Assembly: GCA_002345825.1 (NCBI GenBank)
Contig: DDWD01000049.1
Location: 1 to 11,050, forward strand
From: Bacteroidales bacterium UBA2295
Lineage (GTDB): Bacteria; Bacteroidota; Bacteroidia; Bacteroidales; Tenuifilaceae
Direction of reading: 5' to 3'
Length of the DNA stretch: 11,050 nt
The position numbers and the translations under genes are program-made. Within the stretch, counting starts at the first letter, position 1. Each line of letters starts with the position of its first letter. The notes beneath the pieces are model-generated. The model did no database searches, was not told the origin of the DNA, and was given only the letters and a program-made list of their open reading frames with translations. This document shows, piece after piece, positions 1 to 6,182 of this stretch.

Positions 1-110
1 ATTGATTTTGATGAGGATTATCGCTTTTTTTGTGCCAGCTGATTTCTGCCGTAGTATAATCGTGCAATTTCTGAGAAAGGGTTAAAGCTATAATCCTCAT
101 CAAAATCAAT
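1..110. repeat. Inverted repeat at the window edge (fold-back)
   Basis: Bases 1-21 are the exact reverse complement of bases 90-110, and the match extends to 1-27 against 84-110 with one mismatch. The loop is 56-68 nt. The right arm is ordinary coding sequence of the serine hydrolase gene. The left arm creates that gene's premature stop. An arm that begins exactly at base 1 suggests a template-switch or assembly fold-back at a contig end, but a real small inversion is possible. Confidence 0.8.
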
Positions 111-620
111 CCCTGAGCGCATATCGAGCAGATGCTCAATGGTTAGCTTTTGAAACATTGGGTCGGCTGTGTTTAGCTCGGAAATATATTTAACAACTGG
201 GTCTTTCACATCGTTAATAAACCCTTCGTCGATGGCAATACCAACAAGTAATGAGGTAACCGACTTAGAAACAGAAAAAACGGTAGAAATATCGTCCCGT
301 TTATATCCTCTGAAATACCTCTCATACAGAATCGTATCGTTTCTAATAACCAGAAAGGACCTTGTTGAGGTGTTTCCCAACAATGAGTCGAGGTTATGAT
401 ATTCAATATCCTTATACTTCCAACGAACATCAAGCGTATCGAATAATTCGTTACTAGCCTCAACAAAATGGAACTTCTCTCTATTCTCAGCAAAATTGTA
501 GGTAGGAAAAATCTTATGGTCGTCAATATCTTCGCTGCCGTATCTTACTGCACGATAAAGCACTGTACAAGAAGAGAGCAACGTTATTGCAATTATAATT
601 AAGAAAAAAAGTCGTTTCAT
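18..620 (-). CDS. Truncated serine hydrolase lipoprotein (class C beta-lactamase family)
   Basis: This encodes the N-terminal half of a penicillin-binding-protein-like serine hydrolase of the beta-lactamase class C/esterase superfamily. Residues 1-18 form a lipoprotein signal peptide with a hydrophobic core and a lipobox-like LLSSC, so Cys18 would be the lipidated residue. The SxxK motif is S116-V-S-K119, where Ser116 would be the acylated nucleophile and Lys119 the general base. A typical following segment (IEHLLDMRSGIDFDED) is present. Family members are usually around 400 residues; this one stops at 200, before the YxN and HxG motifs, so as written it cannot be a functional enzyme. The last residues (QKKR) and the stop come from the junction with the inverted repeat at bases 1-27, so the truncation may be a break or an artefact at the sequence end. 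An AGGAG lies just before the ATG. The substrate cannot be told. Confidence 0.75.
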   Translation of the reverse strand: MKRLFFLIIIAITLLSSCTVLYRAVRYGSEDIDDHKIFPTYNFAENREKFHFVEASNELFDTLDVRWKYKDIEYHNLDSLLGNTSTRSFLVIRNDTILYERYFRGYKRDDISTVFSVSKSVTSLLVGIAIDEGFINDVKDPVVKYISELNTADPMFQKLTIEHLLDMRSGIDFDEDYSFNPFSEIARLYYGRNQLAQKKR

Positions 621-744
621 ACTCCTAGGTTTTGGTTTATGGTTATGGTTTTAAAAACACTATTCAATTCCTAACATTGTAAATACACATAAAACTGCAC
701 AAGCGAGAATCCCCCAGCTTTACCCTAAGCCTTTCCAACTGTTT

Positions 745-809
745 ACTTTCAGACTTCCGACTTTCAGGCTTCCCTCTTCCCTCTTCTGTCTTCTTTCTTC
801 CCTCTTCCA
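745..809. repeat. Degenerate heptanucleotide tandem repeat
   Basis: The 237-bp spacer between the hydrolase and permease 1 contains a polypyrimidine tract made of 7-8 nt units. In order they are ACTTTCAG, ACTTCCG, ACTTTCAG, GCTTCCC, TCTTCCC, TCTTCTG, TCTTCTT, TCTTCCC and TCTTCCA. From memory, similar GAAGTC/GGAAGTC-like tracts occur between genes in other Bacteroidota. A 66-codon open frame across it on the minus strand is low complexity and not a credible gene. I see no convincing gene or RNA elsewhere in 621-856. Confidence 0.75.
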
Positions 810-817
810 ACTCTAAA

Positions 818-831
818 CCTGCCTTAGGCAG
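818..831. repeat. Small palindrome, CTGCC-GGCAG core
   Basis: CTGCCT-T-AGGCAG is a 6-bp perfect hairpin with a one-base centre. It sits inside a run of related words (AACTCTAAAC before, TTTAAACTCCAAACTC after), as if inserted into them. Its CCTGCC/GGCAG core is shared with the longer palindromes inside the CRISPR repeats at 10762 and 10947. It follows the permease 1 stop, but no T-run follows on the minus strand, so it is not a good terminator. Confidence 0.5.
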
Positions 832-856
832 ACAAGCTTTAAACTCCAAACTCTCC

Positions 857-3238
857 CTACTCATACTTCAAAGTCTCAACGGGATTGGTTCTGGCTGCCT
901 TAACCGTTTGAATTAGGATGGTTGTTAACGATACTACAAGGCTAAAAGTTGCCGATAGCACGAAAACATACCACGGGATATCGATTCTATAGGCAAAATT
1001 GCTAATCCATTCGTTTGCAAAAAACCAGGCTATTGGCCATGAAACAAGCGTTCCCAAAAGTGCCCACTTGGTAAAATCGACAGAAAACCTAGCTACAATT
1101 GATGCCGTAGTGGAGCCAAGAACTTTCCGAACACCAATCTCGCGTAAGCGATTTTCCAGAATAAAACCCGAAAGGCCAAGTAATCCAAGGGATGAAATAA
1201 AAACAGCAAGCAATGTGAAGTATATAAAAAGCTTACCAAAATTATTCTCGGCCTTATACTGATTATTAAAGATATCTTTCACAAAGCTATACGTAACCAT
1301 AGGGTTTCCCTCCAACCTCTGCCATACCTCATTAACTTTGGTCAAACCATGTTTTAGCTGTCCTTCTTTGAATCGAATATGCACTTGAGGAGACCATAAA
1401 AAGGCATGGTAATCGAACGGCAAAAACAGAATTAAGGGCTCTATTTCGCTATGAAGCGATCTGAAGTGAAAATCCTCTACCACACCAACAACTTGAAATT
1501 CTTTCTCTCTAATAATCTTCTTACCAATGGGATTATCCCAACCTACCAAATCCACAAAAGTTTGATTTACAATTGCTCCCCGATCATCCGTCACAAATTT
1601 TTCGGAAAGATTTCTACCCTCTACAATCTTTGCCCCAATGGACTGGAGATAGGTATGGCTTGCTGCAATGGTTCTTATCATAACATTATCTTCTAAGCCC
1701 TCAACCCTATATCCGTTCTGAGTAAAATTGTGCCCAGGTATTTGATTTGAAACATCCACCACTTCAACCTCTGGCAGCTTTCTAATTTCATCCATAAGCC
1801 TTTCGGAACGCTGCCAACTATTTTCGCCCATTACTCCCACAACAAGCAAATTATCTACATTAAAACCTAGGTCTTTACCCTTTATGTAGTTAAGCTGAAG
1901 AAAAACTATAGCTGTGGAAATTACCAACATTGAGGAAACTGCAAATTGTATAGTAACCAAAACATTTCGGATAGTGGCTCTAGATTTCACACCACCAAAA
2001 CTAGCTTTTAGAACTCGGATGGGCTTAAAAGACGACAAGAAATATGCAGGATATAAACCCGCCAAAAATCCAAAAAGTAAAATAAAAAAAGGGATGGAAA
2101 GAGTTACCACTAGCGCTTCGGCTTGGTACAAACTAAGCTGTAAACCCAACAGGTTGTTGTACCAGGGCATAAGGAATTCTACAACAATCAGTGCTATTAA
2201 AGCCGACACTGTGGCCAGCAATATTGATTCGCCAATGAATTGCAATCTCACCAGTCCTTTCGATGCGCCAACCGTCATACGCATCCCAACCTCCTTTGCC
2301 CTTCGCGTGCTACGTGCCGTTGTTAGATTCACAAAGTTGAAACCAGCAATAAATAGTATAAACAGCGCTATTGCTGATAGTAAATAGAGTGTTTTTGCAA
2401 CGCCAGGTTTTTCGTACATTAACTTATTATGCAAATGCAAATCCCAGAGTGACTGCACCCCCATAACATACCTCACATTGTATTGAGCCATTTTTTGGTT
2501 TATCCCCTTGTTTGCAAATTCGTTAGCCTTTCGAACAACCTCATTGGGGTTTGCTCCATCGCTAATCATCATAAGGGTATGGAAGCTGAAATTACCATCC
2601 CATTCGGTCATAATTCCGGTTTCAATATGGTAAAGAGTAGAGAATGAGATAAAACCATTATATCTCCAACGGGTATTTGAGGGGCAATCCTCCACAACAC
2701 CTGTTATGGTGTAAGGCTGATTACCATTGAGCAACACCACCCTACCCAACGGATTCTCTTCGCCAAAAAAAGTATAGGCCAAGCTCTCGCTAACAACTAG
2801 TGAAAATGGTTCCTTTAGCGCCTCAGCAGGATTCCCCCGCTTAAGGTTAAATGCCATGAAATCCCAAAGGGTGGTATCGGCATACAGTAAATCGCCCGAC
2901 GATATAAGCTTTTCGCCCACCTTAAAATTACCTCCTCCTCCTCCAATTCGTAGTACCCTTTCAACCTCCGGTATATACTCAATTAAATCTTCGCCCATTT
3001 TAGGGGTAGTTATTCCCATATTATCAAGCATTTCGCCATTTCGTTCTGTACCTACGGTAAGCATATACTGCTGCTTTGCCTTGGGATGAAACCTATCAAA
3101 GCTAACCTCATGATTGATGTACAATGCAATAAAAATACAGCAGGCAAAACCTAGGGTAAGGCCTAGTATATTGAGAATGGTAAAGCCCTTATTGCTATAG
3201 AGTACCCTTAGGGTAGTTTTAATAAAATTTTTAATCAT
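857..3238 (-). CDS. ABC transporter permease, MacB/FtsX family (permease 1)
   Basis: This encodes the membrane subunit of an ABC exporter of the MacB/FtsX class. It has the duplicated architecture common in Bacteroidota: one N-terminal helix (about 19-42), a large MacB-like extracytoplasmic domain (to about 284), three helices (about 285-400), a further helix (about 425-448), a second extracytoplasmic domain, and three C-terminal helices (about 670-780). FtsX signature segments follow the helices: EVGMRMTVGASK (about 315-326) and EIGVRKVLGS (about 700-709). The start chosen is ATG at 3236-3238 (793 residues, MIKNFIK...). It matches the start of paralogue permease 2 (MIRNYF...) and leaves the candidate sigma-54 promoter upstream; the longer frame from 3286 would translate through that promoter. 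A run of five glycines (about residues 99-103) is encoded by a short CCT microsatellite. No ATPase is adjacent, so the partner and substrate are unknown. Confidence 0.93.
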   Translation of the reverse strand: MIKNFIKTTLRVLYSNKGFTILNILGLTLGFACCIFIALYINHEVSFDRFHPKAKQQYMLTVGTERNGEMLDNMGITTPKMGEDLIEYIPEVERVLRIGGGGGNFKVGEKLISSGDLLYADTTLWDFMAFNLKRGNPAEALKEPFSLVVSESLAYTFFGEENPLGRVVLLNGNQPYTITGVVEDCPSNTRWRYNGFISFSTLYHIETGIMTEWDGNFSFHTLMMISDGANPNEVVRKANEFANKGINQKMAQYNVRYVMGVQSLWDLHLHNKLMYEKPGVAKTLYLLSAIALFILFIAGFNFVNLTTARSTRRAKEVGMRMTVGASKGLVRLQFIGESILLATVSALIALIVVEFLMPWYNNLLGLQLSLYQAEALVVTLSIPFFILLFGFLAGLYPAYFLSSFKPIRVLKASFGGVKSRATIRNVLVTIQFAVSSMLVISTAIVFLQLNYIKGKDLGFNVDNLLVVGVMGENSWQRSERLMDEIRKLPEVEVVDVSNQIPGHNFTQNGYRVEGLEDNVMIRTIAASHTYLQSIGAKIVEGRNLSEKFVTDDRGAIVNQTFVDLVGWDNPIGKKIIREKEFQVVGVVEDFHFRSLHSEIEPLILFLPFDYHAFLWSPQVHIRFKEGQLKHGLTKVNEVWQRLEGNPMVTYSFVKDIFNNQYKAENNFGKLFIYFTLLAVFISSLGLLGLSGFILENRLREIGVRKVLGSTTASIVARFSVDFTKWALLGTLVSWPIAWFFANEWISNFAYRIDIPWYVFVLSATFSLVVSLTTILIQTVKAARTNPVETLKYE

Positions 3239-3269
3239 AACATATCTTTTAAATATTCTCATCACCAAT

Positions 3270-3285
3270 ATCAACAGCCATACCA
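3270..3285 (-). promoter_or_regulatory. Candidate sigma-54 (-24/-12) promoter of permease 1
   Basis: On the minus strand TGGTATGGCTGTTGAT aligns with the consensus TGGCACG-N4-TTGCW at correct spacing. It matches TGG, A5, G7, TTG and the final W, with mismatches at C4, C6 and the important C of the -12 GC. It lies about 32 nt before the permease 1 ATG. No TAnnTTTG-type housekeeping -7 element is visible between it and the ATG. It is 66 bp from the nearer inverted-repeat box, a normal distance for an enhancer-binding protein. The -12 mismatch keeps confidence moderate. Confidence 0.45.
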
Positions 3286-3347
3286 CACATTTTAAAACAC
3301 TGTATTACAAATCAATACACGATATTAAAAAAATTATATAAATAATT

Positions 3348-3378
3348 TTTGTTTCAAACTGAAACATTAGTAGTTTTG
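3348..3378 (+). promoter_or_regulatory. Bacteroidota housekeeping promoter of the response regulator
   Basis: TTTG (3348-3351, -33 element) and TAGTTTTG (3371-3378, exact TAnnTTTG -7 element) are separated by 19 bp, the same spacing as in the tRNA promoter at 8794. Transcription would begin near 3383-3385, about 42 nt before the regulator ATG. Both inverted-repeat boxes overlap this promoter. Confidence 0.7.
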
Positions 3379-3387
3379 AAATGAAAC
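3351..3387. promoter_or_regulatory. Paired inverted-repeat boxes, probable operator/enhancer of the sigma-54 regulator
   Basis: Box 1 is GTTTCA-AAC-TGAAAC (3351-3365), a perfect 6-bp inverted repeat. Box 2 is GTTTTG-AAA-TGAAAC (3373-3387), a degenerate form of the same. Their centres are 22 bp apart, two helical turns, so both face the same side of the DNA as expected for cooperative dimers of an NtrC-type protein. They lie about 66-102 bp upstream of the sigma-54-like site for permease 1 and directly on the regulator's own -33/-7 promoter. Which protein binds is inferred from position only. Confidence 0.6.
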
Positions 3388-3425
3388 ACTCAACCAGCTA
3401 TTTACACAATTATTACTGAAAAATT

Positions 3426-4805
3426 ATGATCAGCACAAAGGTAATTGCTATCGACGATAATCGTGAAATTCTTCTCTCCCTCAGGATAATCCTAGGGAAA
3501 CATTATAACGAGGTAATTTGCTTTCAAAAACCCTGTATTGAGGCCGAACAAGCCTTGGCTGGGGGTGATGTGGGTTTTGTTCTGCTAGATATGAACTTTT
3601 CACCCGGAGTAACCAGCGGAAAGGAGGGGCTAATATTCCTTGAAAGAATTAAGGCCATTGATCCTGCTGTGTCCGTTGTACTAATGACTGCTTATGGCGA
3701 TATCGATTTGGCCGTGAATGCAATGAAACTTGGAGCAACCGATTTTGTAGTAAAGCCTTGGGAAAACAAAAAACTATTGGCCACCGTGTCGGCTGCCCAC
3801 AGGTTAACTATATCGAACCGCGAAATAAATACACTACGCGACACCCAAAAGGTGATATCGGATGTGGCCAACACCCCTTTTAGCCATATTGTTGGCCAAT
3901 CGGAGGTTATGAATAGCGTTTTTAATACCATAAAAAAAGTGGCTAAAACCGATGCCAACGTACTAGTTTTGGGCGAAAACGGAACAGGTAAAGAACTGGT
4001 TGCTCGGGCAATCCATAAAGAGTCGACTAGAGCCGATAAGGTATTCATGACGGTAGACATGGGATCCATAGCCGGATCGCTTTTCGAAAGCGAACTATTT
4101 GGACATGCAAAAGGAGCCTTTACCGATGCCAAGGAGGAACGGGCTGGACGATTTGAGGCAGCGAACAACGGAACCCTCTTCCTCGATGAGATTGCCAACA
4201 TCCCCCAAACCCTACAGGCAAAATTGCTTAGCGTACTGCAAAGCAGGGAAGTTACACGTCTTGGGGCATCGGTATCAAAAAAAATTGATATTCGCTTAGT
4301 TTCAGCAACAAATGCCAACATTCATCAACTGGTTGATAATGGTATGTTTCGACAAGATTTGTACTACCGGATAAATACCGTTGAAATACACTTGCCCCCA
4401 CTGCGCGAGCGCGACGACGACATATTCCTTCTTGCAAATCACTTCCTAAGCATTTACGGTAGCAAGTACGGTAAATCGAACATTACGCTCTCCAAAGCAG
4501 CCCAGCGATTAATAAAATCTTACAGCTGGCCAGGAAACGTAAGGGAACTTCGCCATGCTTTGGAGCGCGCAGTAATTATGTGCGAGGGTAGGGTAATTGA
4601 GCCCGATTCGCTATTCCTAAATCAGAATAAGCCCAATTCCAGAACCCATTCCGATGAAGCTAAAAGCCTAAACATTGAGGATGTGGAAAAGCAGGCAATA
4701 ATACAAGCCCTTAAGGTGAACAAAGGAAATGTAAGCCTAGCCGCAAAGGAACTTGGATTGGGTAGAACAACGTTATACCGTAAAATGGCAAAATATGGGC
4801 TTTAG
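3426..4805 (+). CDS. Sigma-54-dependent response regulator, NtrC family
   Basis: This is a 459-residue enhancer-binding response regulator. The N-terminal receiver domain (about 4-120) has the acidic pair Asp10/Asp11, phosphoacceptor Asp55, Thr88 and Lys110. The central AAA+ domain (about 152-390) carries Walker A GENGTGKE (183-190), the sigma-54 contact loop as GAFTDA (230-235, instead of GAFTGA), Walker B GTLFLDE (249-255) and a conserved RQDLYYRIN segment. The C-terminus (about 418-459, KGNVSLAAKELGLGRTTLYR) is a Fis-type helix-turn-helix. Phosphorylation by the neighbouring kinase should drive ATPase-dependent opening of sigma-54 promoters. The kinase gene starts 11 nt before this gene's stop, indicating an operon with coupled translation. 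The paralogous permeases on both sides are the most likely targets, permease 1 especially. The start follows a good housekeeping promoter; there is no Shine-Dalgarno sequence. Confidence 0.96.
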   Translation: MISTKVIAIDDNREILLSLRIILGKHYNEVICFQKPCIEAEQALAGGDVGFVLLDMNFSPGVTSGKEGLIFLERIKAIDPAVSVVLMTAYGDIDLAVNAMKLGATDFVVKPWENKKLLATVSAAHRLTISNREINTLRDTQKVISDVANTPFSHIVGQSEVMNSVFNTIKKVAKTDANVLVLGENGTGKELVARAIHKESTRADKVFMTVDMGSIAGSLFESELFGHAKGAFTDAKEERAGRFEAANNGTLFLDEIANIPQTLQAKLLSVLQSREVTRLGASVSKKIDIRLVSATNANIHQLVDNGMFRQDLYYRINTVEIHLPPLRERDDDIFLLANHFLSIYGSKYGKSNITLSKAAQRLIKSYSWPGNVRELRHALERAVIMCEGRVIEPDSLFLNQNKPNSRTHSDEAKSLNIEDVEKQAIIQALKVNKGNVSLAAKELGLGRTTLYRKMAKYGL

Positions 4806-6153
4806 GTCATTTAGAGTAAAGATAATTCTACGGATCGTAATCCTAGGATTTGCAATTGCAGGTTTTGTTTTTTTTGTTCAAAAAAAAGATTACTACTTCA
4901 CATCCATTGAACTACTTGCTGTTGCTGTATTGCTATCTGTTGAGCTAATTCACTTTATCGAAAAGGGTTATCGCCAGCTCAATGGGATGCTGGAATCGGT
5001 AAAGGAAAAGGATTTTAATATCAGCTTCAATGCAGTTGAGATGGGAGGTGTATTTGCCCGGTTGGCCAAACTCCTTAACGAGCTAACGGAGAGCTATCGC
5101 GCAACACGTATAGAAAAGGAGGTGCACTACCAATTCCTAAACCATGTGGTTGACCACGTGAATCAAGTTTTAATTTGTTTTGATATCAATGGAAATGTAA
5201 ACCTATCAAATCTTGCCACTCGAAATCTGCTAAAATCAAAGCAGGTAAAACATATCTCGGCGTTTGGTTCAATTGACGAACAGCTGCCCAAGCTATTCAC
5301 TAACCTAACAGAAGGACAAGAACAGGTTGTTTCCTTTGATCGGAATGGAGAACTGGTGCAATATGCCATTACCTGCTCGTCGATTAGGCTGCTTGACAAG
5401 TATAGCAAGCTGGTGGTGATGCACGATATTAGTCAACCACTGCGAGAACAGGAAATCGAGTCGTATCGAAAGCTCATCAGGGTGCTCACCCATGAAATTA
5501 TGAACTCCGTTACGCCCATCCTGTCGCTTAGCGAGGCGATGAACGAAATGCTTAAACACCCCGATAATTCACCCAGACCTATTGATGTGCTAACGCCACA
5601 GGAGAGTGCCGATCTGGCCGAAGGCTACCTGGCCATTGAATCACGCAGTAGGGCATTAATGCGCTTTGTAAACGACTTTAGAAGCTTAACTAAACTACCT
5701 GAACCAAACATTAGCACCATTGACCCCGAAAAACTTCTTAAGCCAATCATTGCGCTGCTTAAACCCATTCTCGACTCGAAAGATATAAAGGTTACTCTAA
5801 CCGTTGGTAAAGACATCAAGAATGTACTTGCCGACAAAGACCTGATTGAACAGGTGATAATAAATTTAATAAAAAATGCTATTGATGCCACTGATAATAC
5901 TGATCACCCCGAGATTAACATTGAGATAAGTAGTCGGGTGGGTAAAAAAATAATTTCGATCTCCGATAATGGAAAGGGGATTAGCAAGGAGAACCTTGAC
6001 AAGGTTTTTGTACCTTTCTTTTCGACCAAAGAGCAGGGCTCGGGAATTGGCCTTAGCCTATCGCAGCAAATAATGCGTTTACACAATGGAACCATAACCC
6101 TTAAAAGTATCGAAGGGCATGGATCAGAATTCTCGCTAATATTTCCAAAGTAA
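4795..6153 (+). CDS. Membrane sensor histidine kinase (NtrY-like), partner of the sigma-54 regulator
   Basis: This is a 452-residue kinase. Two membrane helices (about 8-28 and 36-55) are joined by only a handful of residues, so there is no extracytoplasmic sensor domain; the input would come through the membrane or the cytoplasmic part. A linker (about 57-115) and a PAS-like segment (about 118-215, with VLICFDINGNVNLSN) come before the DHp domain, whose H-box is LTHEIMNSVTPI with His233 as the phosphorylated residue. The HATPase domain shows an N-box (NLIKNAIDAT, about 360), G1 (SDNGKGI, about 390), an F-box (FFSTKEQ) and G2 (GSGIGLSLS, about 415-420). ATG 4795 is chosen over the in-frame ATG at 4753 because it overlaps the regulator stop by just 11 nt and begins right before the first helix; the extra 14 residues look like read-through of the regulator gene. 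The signal sensed is unknown. Confidence 0.94.
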   Translation: MGFRSFRVKIILRIVILGFAIAGFVFFVQKKDYYFTSIELLAVAVLLSVELIHFIEKGYRQLNGMLESVKEKDFNISFNAVEMGGVFARLAKLLNELTESYRATRIEKEVHYQFLNHVVDHVNQVLICFDINGNVNLSNLATRNLLKSKQVKHISAFGSIDEQLPKLFTNLTEGQEQVVSFDRNGELVQYAITCSSIRLLDKYSKLVVMHDISQPLREQEIESYRKLIRVLTHEIMNSVTPILSLSEAMNEMLKHPDNSPRPIDVLTPQESADLAEGYLAIESRSRALMRFVNDFRSLTKLPEPNISTIDPEKLLKPIIALLKPILDSKDIKVTLTVGKDIKNVLADKDLIEQVIINLIKNAIDATDNTDHPEINIEISSRVGKKIISISDNGKGISKENLDKVFVPFFSTKEQGSGIGLSLSQQIMRLHNGTITLKSIEGHGSEFSLIFPK

Positions 6154-6154
6154 A

Positions 6155-6182
6155 AAAAGTACCCTAGCCTACTCGTACTTTA
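6155..6182. terminator. Weak hairpin between convergent kinase and permease 2
   Basis: AAAGTAC (6156-6162) and GTACTTT (6175-6181) form a 7-bp inverted repeat with a 12-nt loop, flanked by an A-run on the left. It straddles the 15-bp gap between the kinase stop and the permease 2 stop and could act in both directions. The stem is short and AT-rich, so this is a weak call. Confidence 0.3.

Noticed and set aside
664..864. 66-codon minus-strand open frame after permease 1
   Set aside because: It is made of the heptamer tract and the palindrome, has low-complexity Glu/Lys/Arg/Ser-rich sequence, and overlaps the end of permease 1. There is no sign of a protein family.
1914..2387. 157-codon plus-strand frame opposite permease 1
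   Set aside because: It lies wholly antisense to a well-supported permease gene and shows no recognisable domain. The same holds for the other long antisense frames at 3692-4321 and 6661-7050.
2929..2946. Trinucleotide CCT microsatellite in permease 1 as a phase-variable site
   Set aside because: Changes by three bases would only alter the number of glycines and would not shift the frame.
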